Shown: piece by piece, positions 1 to 5,612 of the stretch
Position numbering within the stretch: the stretch's first letter is position 1
How the letters are laid out: each line of letters begins with the position of its first letter
NCBI GenBank assembly: GCA_900549725.1
Contig: URPL01000043.1
Location: 1 to 10,353, forward strand
From: an uncultured Eubacteriales bacterium
GTDB taxonomy: Bacteria > Bacillota > Clostridia > Oscillospirales > CAG-272
Direction of reading: 5' to 3'
Length of the DNA stretch: 10,353 nucleotides
Translations under genes and position numbers: made by a program
The notes under the pieces: generated by a model
Databases searched by the model: none
What the model saw: the letters and a program-made list of their open reading frames with translations, nothing else
Told to the model about the DNA's origin: nothing

Positions 1-16
1 TATAACTTTTTACTCA

Positions 17-72
17 CACCCGCATAGCGGGTGGTTGTTTGGTTTGCTCTTTGAGCAAACCAGCCTAAAGGC
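17..72. repeat. Cluster of three short perfect hairpins
   Basis: Three inverted repeats follow one another with almost no spacing. The first pairs CACCCGC (17-23) with GCGGGTG (27-33) across a 3-nt loop. The second pairs GGTTTGCTC (41-49) with GAGCAAACC (53-61) across TTT. The third pairs GCC (63-65) with GGC (70-72) across TAAA. A fourth, longer hairpin (82-111) comes right after and is listed as a terminator. Tight arrays like this can be the structured 3' end of a transcript, an interspersed palindromic (REP-like) element, or an end of an IS200/IS605-type element. The window starts too late to tell. The pairing is seen directly; the nature of the element is not known. Confidence 0.6.
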
Positions 73-81
73 ATTAATACG

Positions 82-117
82 ATCGGATGGATTCAGGTGA
101 ATCCATCCGATATTTTT
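82..117 (+). terminator. Rho-independent terminator of an upstream transcript
   Basis: A perfect 13-bp stem pairs 82-94 with 99-111 around an AGGT loop and is followed at once by A and TTTTT (113-117). This is a canonical intrinsic terminator. It separates whatever lies left of the window from the promoter at 151-179. Confidence 0.85.
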
Positions 118-150
118 GACCACTTTTCACAAAAACATCACCTTTGGGGC

Positions 151-179
151 TTGCTTTTTTCTCGATTTTGTTATATACT
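151..179 (+). promoter_or_regulatory. Sigma-A type promoter of the small ATPase gene
   Basis: The -35 box is TTGCTT (151-156), the spacer is 17 nt, and the -10 box is TATACT (174-179). Transcription should begin near 186. This places any start codon before about 186 upstream of the transcript, so it helps fix the start of the next gene at 264. Confidence 0.7.
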
Positions 180-253
180 AAGAATGCGGACAGGTTTGGT
201 CGCGTGTCACGCATGCTACATCAGCTACCACAATACCCAAACGACCAAGGAAT

Positions 254-257
254 GGAG
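254..257 (+). promoter_or_regulatory. RBS that decides the start at 264
   Basis: GGAG (254-257) lies 6 nt before the ATG at 264. An earlier in-frame ATG at 252 has AAGG only 1 nt upstream, which is too close. The 264 start also puts the P-loop at residue 7, directly after the first beta strand, as is usual for such ATPases. Confidence 0.65.
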
Positions 258-263
258 AATAAC

Positions 264-674
264 ATGCTGAAATTGATTGTCGGAGTAAAAGGAACCGGAA
301 AAACAAAAGAAATTATTTCCCTGGCGAATACTGCCGCAAACGAATCCAAGGGCTGTGTTGTTTTTTTGGAACAAGGCAATAAGCTGCGCTTTGATGTGAC
401 ACACAAGGTCCGCTTGGTTGATACTTGCGAGTTTGACATTGCCGACGGTCAGTCTCTGTACGGTTTCGTTGCCGGCATTTATGCAAGCAATCATGATATT
501 ACCGATATTTTCATCGACTCTGCGCTGAAGATCTGCCGCAACAATATGGATGAGTTCGTGTATGCGGTCAAGGAGCTTGATGCATTTGTTTCCAGATTTC
601 CCGTTAACTGCATTATGACCTCCTCCATCCCGGTGGAAGAGGTGCGCGAAGAGCTCAAGGCATACATCGGCTGA
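264..674 (+). CDS. Small P-loop ATP-binding protein, function unknown
   Basis: This is a 136-residue protein with an ATP-binding signature. A Walker A loop GVKGTGKT sits at residues 7-14 after a short hydrophobic strand. A Walker B-like strand, DIFID, ends at Asp85. A late strand, CIMTSS (residues 116-121), resembles the sensor strand of P-loop NTPases. There is no signal peptide, membrane segment or DNA-binding domain, so it is probably cytosolic. I recognise the general type as a conserved hypothetical of clostridial genomes, but I know of no established role. Annotation pipelines may call such proteins 'ATP-binding' or 'PilT-like'; nothing here supports a pilus role. It has its own promoter (151-179) and terminator (691-722), so it is probably monocistronic. 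A longer reading frame from 144 is rejected because it begins upstream of the promoter. It is a confident gene with an open function. Confidence 0.85.
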   Translation: MLKLIVGVKGTGKTKEIISLANTAANESKGCVVFLEQGNKLRFDVTHKVRLVDTCEFDIADGQSLYGFVAGIYASNHDITDIFIDSALKICRNNMDEFVYAVKELDAFVSRFPVNCIMTSSIPVEEVREELKAYIG

Positions 675-690
675 TTGCCGCACAAAATTT

Positions 691-722
691 GCCGCCGCAG
701 TGCTTTCTGCGGCGGCTTTTTT
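691..722 (+). terminator. Terminator after the small ATPase gene
   Basis: GCCGCCGCAG (691-700) pairs perfectly with CTGCGGCGGC (707-716) around a 6-nt loop, followed by TTTTTT (717-722). It begins 17 nt after the stop codon and closes the single-gene unit. Confidence 0.9.
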
Positions 723-789
723 CTGTTGTGGCGGATTTTGCCAAGATGCATAAAATGGTACAGAAGGTGCATCACCTTTATACTATTTG

Positions 790-797
790 AAGGAGGT
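790..797 (+). promoter_or_regulatory. Near-perfect RBS that decides the start at 805
   Basis: AAGGAGGT (790-797) is a full match to the anti-Shine-Dalgarno and lies 7 nt before ATG at 805. An in-frame TTG at 787 overlaps this site and cannot use it. The strength suggests high translation when the mRNA is made. The promoter for this gene is unclear: no good -35/-10 pair is seen in 723-789. Confidence 0.85.
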
Positions 798-804
798 AAA
801 ATCC

Positions 805-1614
805 ATGGCAGACGGAAGATCCTGCTGCTCTTCGGCAGAGCAGGTTTACATTGATACAAACCGCATCATGGATAGTTGCCGGGATAAAGACTGTTATGAG
901 GATGTTCGTGTATATTTGACCGATTTCGGTCAGGAGATCATTGAACAATCCGGTTCGGTGCGCGCAAAATGTGCGAGCGTCGTCGGCACGAATATTTCGG
1001 TGGTTCCGCTGGCTTTCAATAAGGGTTTTTATCAGGTCAATATCCGCATGTATGTACGCTGCATTTGTGAGGCATGCGTTTGCGCCGGGCGCCCTCAGGA
1101 AATCGAGGGCCTTGCGGTCGTGGATAAAAGTGTGATCCTGTACGGCAGCGAGGGCAGCGTGAAGCTGTTCCGCAGCGACCCGCAGACAAGCGATTTCTGT
1201 CCCGCATCCGTGCCGGATGCGCCGTGCTCCACAAATTTGCCGGTTGCCGTTTTGGAGGTTGTGGATCCGGTCGTACTTTCCTGCCGTATCGAAGAAAAAT
1301 CGAGATGCCGCTGCCGTTGCTGCTGTGATGTCCCATCACAGGTTCTCGGCACGCTAAACGGCAATCTGTGCCAAAGCGAGGAGCCAAATCGTTTTTTGGT
1401 GATTTCGCTCGGCTTTTTCTCAGTGGTCCGCATTGAGCGGCCGGGGCAATACCTCATTCATGCAACGGAATATGCCGTGCCGGAAAAAGAATGCACCATG
1501 ATTGACGACGACGATCCCTGCTCCGCATTCCGGCGCATGAACTTCCCCACCGAACAATTTGCACCGCCCGCGCTTGCGCAAAACCATTCCCGCTGCTGCG
1601 CAAAAAACGGATAA
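805..1614 (+). CDS. Cysteine-rich conserved hypothetical protein
   Basis: This 269-residue protein contains 22 cysteines (about 8%). They include a CC pair at residues 7-8, CICEACVC at 86-93, a dense CRCRCCC stretch at 168-174, and a C-terminal CC. Between these, hydrophobic beta-like segments alternate, for example near residues 57-71 and 103-113. The N-terminal motif around DSCRDKDC (residues 23-30) is one I associate with a family of clostridial proteins of unknown function. There is no signal peptide or membrane segment, so the cysteines probably face the cytosol or a spore or mother-cell compartment. Metal binding or disulfide cross-linking, as in spore coat or exosporium proteins, would fit this composition, but no sequence motif proves either. 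It stands alone, with a very strong RBS and its own terminator. The lack of a clear sigma-A promoter would fit control by another sigma factor. The gene call is sure; the role is not known. Confidence 0.85.
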   Translation: MADGRSCCSSAEQVYIDTNRIMDSCRDKDCYEDVRVYLTDFGQEIIEQSGSVRAKCASVVGTNISVVPLAFNKGFYQVNIRMYVRCICEACVCAGRPQEIEGLAVVDKSVILYGSEGSVKLFRSDPQTSDFCPASVPDAPCSTNLPVAVLEVVDPVVLSCRIEEKSRCRCRCCCDVPSQVLGTLNGNLCQSEEPNRFLVISLGFFSVVRIERPGQYLIHATEYAVPEKECTMIDDDDPCSAFRRMNFPTEQFAPPALAQNHSRCCAKNG

Positions 1615-1637
1615 GCGCAAAAGATAAGCACACGTGA

Positions 1638-1671
1638 GGGAGCCCGGATTCATGCCGGGCTCCCATTTTTT
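1638..1671 (+). terminator. Terminator after the cysteine-rich gene
   Basis: GGGAGCCCGG (1638-1647) pairs perfectly with CCGGGCTCCC (1655-1664) around a 7-nt loop, followed by A and TTTTTT (1666-1671). The promoter of the next gene begins 3 nt later, so the two units are packed tightly but insulated. Confidence 0.9.
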
Positions 1672-1673
1672 GC

Positions 1674-1702
1674 TTGCCTTTTTTCCAAAACTGTGCTATA
1701 CT
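1674..1702 (+). promoter_or_regulatory. Sigma-A promoter with extended -10 for trmO
   Basis: The -35 box is TTGCCT (1674-1679), the spacer is 17 nt, and the -10 box is TATACT (1697-1702), preceded by TGC (1694-1696), which makes an extended -10. Transcription should begin near 1709, leaving a leader of about 20 nt. Confidence 0.7.
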
Positions 1703-1729
1703 TTGAAAAAACATTCGGGAGCCCATCCT

Positions 1730-2425
1730 ATGAAAGAGCAACAAAGCGATATCCTGCAAATTGCACCCGTTGCATATATCGAAACGGATTTCAATGAAAA
1801 ATTTGCCCTGCCCCGTCAAAGCGGAATGTGCCCCGATCTGTGCGGCAGGATTCGATTCACCGCGCCCTTTTCGCATGCAGAAGCCGTGCGGGAATTGGAC
1901 GGTTTTTCCCATATCTGGCTGATTTTCGGATTTTCGCAAAACACATGGCATGGCGGCTCACTCACAGTGCGCCCGCCGCGCCTTGGCGGAAACCGCCGCG
2001 TCGGTGTATTTGCATCGCGCGCACCGTTCCGCCCAAATGGGCTGGGGCTTTCCTGCGTGCGGCTTTTGTCGGTGGAATATGAAGAAAACGGCGCGCCGCT
2101 GCTTCTTGTCGGCGGGGTCGACCTTGCAAACACAACGCCGATTTATGATATCAAGCCCTATCTCCCGTTCTCGGACTGCTGCCGGGATGCAAAGCCCGGA
2201 TATACCGCCCTTACGCAAACGCACAGCCTGGCGGTCCATTGCCCGCCGCAGCTGCTTCAAAAAATGACGCCGCAAAGGGCGGAGGCGCTGCTTCAGGTGC
2301 TGCGGCAGGATCCGCGCCCGGGATATAAAACGGAAGACGAGGCGCAATACGGCTTTCGCTATGCAGGCAATGAGATAAAATTCACCGTAAAGGACGGCGT
2401 GCTAACCGTTTTACAAATTGACTGA
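1730..2425 (+). CDS. trmO: tRNA (N6-threonylcarbamoyladenosine37-N6)-methyltransferase TrmO
   Basis: TrmO (older names TsaA, YaeB) uses S-adenosylmethionine to add a methyl group to N6 of t6A at position 37 in some tRNAs reading ACN codons, tuning decoding in the cytosol. The protein has 231 residues, close to the 235 of E. coli. The family's beta-barrel motifs are in place: FALPRQSG (25-32), FASRAPFRPN (94-103) followed by GLGLS (104-108), and DIKPYLPFSD (140-149). The C-terminal TrmO domain is present (about 175-231, with YGFRYAGNEIKF). The start is ATG at 1730, with GGGAG (1717-1721) 8 nt upstream. An in-frame start at 1634 lies inside the preceding terminator and before the promoter, so it is rejected. 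It is a single-gene unit convergent with the tgt operon. It shares a theme, not a transcript, with miaB and tgt: all three act on the anticodon loop. Confidence 0.93.
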   Translation: MKEQQSDILQIAPVAYIETDFNEKFALPRQSGMCPDLCGRIRFTAPFSHAEAVRELDGFSHIWLIFGFSQNTWHGGSLTVRPPRLGGNRRVGVFASRAPFRPNGLGLSCVRLLSVEYEENGAPLLLVGGVDLANTTPIYDIKPYLPFSDCCRDAKPGYTALTQTHSLAVHCPPQLLQKMTPQRAEALLQVLRQDPRPGYKTEDEAQYGFRYAGNEIKFTVKDGVLTVLQID

Positions 2426-2430
2426 ACATG

Positions 2431-2470
2431 AGAAAAGCTCCTTCGAATTTTTCGAAAGAGCTTTCTTTTT
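2431..2470. terminator. Bidirectional terminator between trmO and tgt
   Basis: TTCGAA (2442-2447) pairs with TTCGAA (2451-2456) around TTT. After one C-A mismatch the stem continues as AAAGCTC (2434-2440) with GAGCTTT (2458-2464). TTTTT (2466-2470) follows on the plus strand, and the left arm gives a T-rich run on the minus strand. It can therefore stop both trmO and the operon coming from the right. The tgt stop codon (2469-2471) overlaps its edge. Confidence 0.8.
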
Positions 2471-3608
2471 ATGCATGGGAGGGGCGCTGCCCGAGCAGCG
2501 TGTGATACCGGCGATAAAATTGCTCGTAAAGTCCAGCGTCCAGCGCTTCCCTTATCTTTGCCATAAGATCGTTATAAAAATAAAGATTATGCAAAACAGC
2601 AAGGCGCATTCCGAGCATTTCCTGCGCTTTGAGCAAATGGCGGATATATCCGCGGGAATGCATGCGGCATGCCGGGCAGCCGCATTTATCGGAAATCGGG
2701 CGTGGATCTGCGGCAAATTTCTGATTGAGAATATTCATGGTGCCGTCCCAGGTGAACAAATACCCATGGCGGGCATTGCGGCTCGGCATAACGCAATCAA
2801 AAAAGTCAACCCCGCGGTAAACCGCCTCCACAATATTGCACGGCGTGCCGACGCCCATCAGATAGCGCGGCTTATCGGTCGGCATATACGGGATCACCTG
2901 TTCGATGACATGATACATCACCTCGGTCGGTTCCCCGACCGCAAGCCCGCCGATGGCAAATCCGTCAAGGGGCAGTTCTCTGATCTGCTTCATGTGCTCA
3001 ATGCGCAGATCATCATAGGTGCAGCCCTGATTGATGCCGAAGAGCATTTGCTTTTTGTTAATAGTACGCTCCAAGGCGTTTAGGCGTTCATGCTCTGCGA
3101 TGCATCGCTTAAGCCAGCGTGTCGTGCGCTCGCAGGACTGCTTGGAATAAGCATATTCCGCCGGATTTTCCACACATTCGTCAAACGCCATGGCAATGGT
3201 GGAAGCAAGGTTGGATTGAATTTGCATGCTTTGCTCCGGGCCCATAAAAATGCGCCTGCCGTCAATATGGGACTGAAAGGTGACGCCCTCCTCGCGGATC
3301 TGACGAAGCTTTGCCAGGGAAAAAACCTGAAACCCGCCGGAATCGGTAAGAATCGGGCGATCCCACCCGATGAACTTATGCAGCCCGCCCAGGGCATATA
3401 CCACCTCGTCGGACGGTCTGACATGCAAATGATAGGTATTGGAAAGCTCAACCTGGCAGCCGACCTCTTTGAGATCCTCCGCGGCGATGCCGCCCTTGAT
3501 CGCACCGCAGGTGCCGACATTCATGAAAACGGGCGTTTCGATTGTGCCGTGCGGCGTTGTGAAGCGGCCGCGCCTGGCTGCGCCTTCGGTTTTTAACAGT
3601 TCAAACAT
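2469..3608 (-). CDS. tgt: tRNA-guanine (queuine/preQ1) transglycosylase
   Basis: TGT swaps the guanine at position 34 of tRNAs with GUN anticodons for preQ1 (most bacteria) or queuine, leading to queuosine. The protein has 379 residues, the usual length for the bacterial family. Key residues are visible: Asp89 in DSGGFQ (general acid/base), Asp143 and Cys145 in AFDEC (base binding), Gln194 in INQG, GGLAVGE at 220-226, and the nucleophile Asp271 in FFDCVMPSR. The zinc ligands Cys309, Cys311, Cys314 and His340 are spaced as expected. The loop VGTCGAIKGG (31-40) differs from the common GT-x-TVK form, which matters for which base is accepted. GGAAAGGG (3616-3623) serves as RBS. The gene is last in the minus-strand cluster, 24 nt after mutL, and ends in the bidirectional terminator. 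Identity is sure; preQ1 versus queuine use is open. Confidence 0.96.
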   Translation of the reverse strand: MFELLKTEGAARRGRFTTPHGTIETPVFMNVGTCGAIKGGIAAEDLKEVGCQVELSNTYHLHVRPSDEVVYALGGLHKFIGWDRPILTDSGGFQVFSLAKLRQIREEGVTFQSHIDGRRIFMGPEQSMQIQSNLASTIAMAFDECVENPAEYAYSKQSCERTTRWLKRCIAEHERLNALERTINKKQMLFGINQGCTYDDLRIEHMKQIRELPLDGFAIGGLAVGEPTEVMYHVIEQVIPYMPTDKPRYLMGVGTPCNIVEAVYRGVDFFDCVMPSRNARHGYLFTWDGTMNILNQKFAADPRPISDKCGCPACRMHSRGYIRHLLKAQEMLGMRLAVLHNLYFYNDLMAKIREALDAGLYEQFYRRYHTLLGQRPSHA

Positions 3609-3632
3609 GCGTATTCCCTTTCCAAAGCAGGT

Positions 3633-5585
3633 TCAGGAGCGCTTAAAGCTATGCTCAAGGCTTGCTTTTGTCACTTCTATGCAGACAGGTCTTCCGTGCG
3701 GGCAATATTTGATATCCGGCAAAGAAAACAGCCTGTCGCAAATCCATTCGATATGTTGGCGGTCATAAGCTCTGCCGCCCTTGATTGCCGCCTTGCAGGA
3801 CGCCTGATACAGCGCCCGCTCAAATGCAGTCTCTGTGGTGATTTCGGTTTGCGCCTGCCCGCGGGAGAGATCGCCCGCCAAAGAAACGAATGCCGCCGTA
3901 GCCTGGGAGGGATCCATATAGGAGGGGATTTCATGCAAAGAAGCGGTTTTCCCGTCTATCACGAAACGAAAACCGGTCTTTTCAATCTCTGCGGCATGCT
4001 CCGCGGCGCTTGCCGCCTCCTCGGAGGAAAGAACGATTTTGAGCGGGACGAGCAGCAAAAAGCTTTGCGCATGCTCTTTTTTCGCATTTTCACGCAGCTG
4101 CTCGAACAGGATTCTTTCGTGTGCTGCATGCTTATCAATGAGATAAGAAGTTTCCTTATATTCAACAATCACATAGGTTTCAAACAACTCGCCGACAATG
4201 CGATACGGAATTTGCATTGCCTTTGTAATAGGCGCGCGCACAATGTTCTCTTCCCCACTCCTCTGCGGCACGCGCGGCTCGACTGCATAGTGAGGCTGCG
4301 AAGCGTTTGGCGTCGGTATTTGCGCTGCCGATGCGGCCGATGTGCCCTGTGAGGGGATGGGCGTCGGATTCCAAACGGTTTTCGGCAGATCGATTTGCGG
4401 CTCAAACACCTGCGGCGCCGATGCAAAAGACTCCGCAGGCGCATTTTGCTCCTGCGGGGGCGCGGCTGCAGCAAGATCTAACGGCTGCGGCTGCGCCCGT
4501 TCGCTTTTTTCAAGCGGAACAAAGGCATTGAGCACTTCGTCCTGCACACGGCTCTTTTCGCGCTGCGCGGGGGCAGCATCAAACTGTGGGCGTGCTAGCG
4601 TATTTTCCAAAGCGTTTCGCACCGCATAATAAACCAGCTCGAATACCGCTTTTTCATTCGAAAATTTAACCTCAAGCTTTGCGGGGTGCACATTGACATC
4701 GACAATATCCGGCTGCAAGGTCAAATACAGCGTGCAGCACGGAAACTTGTCCTGCGGGATGAAGGAGGTGAAGGCCTGCTCCAGCGCCGCCGACATGGTT
4801 TTGGAGCGCACATAGCGCTCATTGACATAAAACAGCTGAAAATTGCGGTTGGAACGGATATTTTCCGGCGTGCCGATAAACCCGCTGAGTGCAAGACCGT
4901 CCTGCGCGCCCGAAACGGGGGCAAGCTGCTTTGCAAAAGCTCTTCCGTAAACGGCGTAGAGCGTGTTTTGCACATTGCCGTCGCCTGCGGTGACCAGGCG
5001 GCTTTCCCCATCGCAAATCAGGCGAAAAGAAACCTCCGGGTGCGAGAGTGCAACGCGTTCTGTGTTGGCAATCACATTCGCCGTTTCCGTTGCATCTTTT
5101 TTCAAGAATTTCATCCGTGCGGGAACATTGTAAAACAGCTCCTCAACCACAATGGTCGTGCCGTTTGGACAGCCTGCGTCCTCCACGGTCTTCACAACAC
5201 CGCCCTCGCTGTATAGCAGCGTGCCGACGGTATCCTCTTTGCGTTTTGTCATCATGCGCAGTTTGGAAACGGCGCTGATTGCAGCAAGAGCTTCGCCGCG
5301 AAAGCCGAGCGTGAAAATTCTGCCCAGATCCTCGGCGGTATGAATTTTGCTGGTTGCATGGCGGCGCAGGGAGAGCGGCGCGTCCTCGCGTGACATCCCG
5401 CAGCCGTTATCACTGACACGCAGAAAGGAAACGCCCCCGCGCTTTACCTCAACGGTAATTTGCGTGGCACCTGCATCGATCGCATTTTCAAGCAGCTCCT
5501 TGACAACGGACCCGGGCCGATCGACCACCTCGCCCGCAGCAATCAGATTGGCAACCGAAAAATCAAGAACACCGATGACTCCCAT
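3633..5585 (-). CDS. mutL: DNA mismatch repair protein MutL (endonuclease type)
   Basis: MutL couples mismatch recognition by MutS to strand removal. The 650-residue protein has the three-part layout of the family. The N-terminal GHKL ATPase and transducer (1 to about 330) carries KELLEN with Glu30 and Asn34, DNGCGM (59-64) and GFRGEAL (94-100). A proline/alanine/glutamine-rich linker runs from about 335 to 445. The C-terminal dimerisation and nuclease domain (about 455-650) follows. The metal-dependent nuclease motif reads DKHAAHERILFE (484-495), where many homologues have DQHA. Supporting motifs SCKAAIK (596-602) and CPHGRP (628-633) are present, so nuclease activity is expected, as in bacteria without MutH. 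QSFLLLVP (507-514) may be the sliding-clamp contact. The RBS is the G-rich stretch GGGGAGGGAG (5591-5600). The gene lies 27 nt after mutS, almost certainly on the same mRNA. Confidence 0.97.
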   Translation of the reverse strand: MGVIGVLDFSVANLIAAGEVVDRPGSVVKELLENAIDAGATQITVEVKRGGVSFLRVSDNGCGMSREDAPLSLRRHATSKIHTAEDLGRIFTLGFRGEALAAISAVSKLRMMTKRKEDTVGTLLYSEGGVVKTVEDAGCPNGTTIVVEELFYNVPARMKFLKKDATETANVIANTERVALSHPEVSFRLICDGESRLVTAGDGNVQNTLYAVYGRAFAKQLAPVSGAQDGLALSGFIGTPENIRSNRNFQLFYVNERYVRSKTMSAALEQAFTSFIPQDKFPCCTLYLTLQPDIVDVNVHPAKLEVKFSNEKAVFELVYYAVRNALENTLARPQFDAAPAQREKSRVQDEVLNAFVPLEKSERAQPQPLDLAAAAPPQEQNAPAESFASAPQVFEPQIDLPKTVWNPTPIPSQGTSAASAAQIPTPNASQPHYAVEPRVPQRSGEENIVRAPITKAMQIPYRIVGELFETYVIVEYKETSYLIDKHAAHERILFEQLRENAKKEHAQSFLLLVPLKIVLSSEEAASAAEHAAEIEKTGFRFVIDGKTASLHEIPSYMDPSQATAAFVSLAGDLSRGQAQTEITTETAFERALYQASCKAAIKGGRAYDRQHIEWICDRLFSLPDIKYCPHGRPVCIEVTKASLEHSFKRS

Positions 5586-5612
5586 GCTATCTCCCTCCCC
5601 TGAATGCGGATA

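Noticed and set aside
1..117. Firm call of a mobile element end at the left edge
   Set aside because: Hairpins alone are not enough: no transposase, target-site duplication or second copy is visible in the window.
144..263. N-terminal extension of the small ATPase gene from a TTG at 144
   Set aside because: It begins before the promoter -10 box at 174-179, and the added residues precede the natural P-loop start. ATG at 264 has a well-placed GGAG.
723..789. Possible promoter for the cysteine-rich gene: TTGTGG (726-731) with CATAAA (749-754), a SigE-like CATAAAAT (749-756), or TATACT at 779-784
   Set aside because: The first pair is weak, the SigE-like box lacks a fitting -35, and the last would start transcription inside the RBS. 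None is good enough to annotate.
787..804. TTG start at 787 for the cysteine-rich protein
   Set aside because: The codon overlaps the AAGGAGGT ribosome binding site that serves ATG at 805.
805..1614. Metallothionein or Fe-S enzyme call for the cysteine-rich protein
   Set aside because: It is far larger than metallothioneins, the cysteine spacing fits no known cluster motif, and no catalytic domain is recognisable.
1634..1729. Longer trmO starting at 1634
   Set aside because: The extension runs through the preceding terminator and the trmO promoter; ATG at 1730 has a fitting RBS and matches the family length.
2418..3596. Plus-strand frames at 2418-3083 and 3090-3596
   Set aside because: They are antisense to tgt, whose catalytic and zinc residues are all intact; no supporting signals.
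4200..4580. Repetitive Pro/Ala/Gln-rich stretch in mutL as an insertion or repeat element
   Set aside because: It is in frame and falls exactly where the flexible linker of MutL lies, which is naturally low in complexity and variable.
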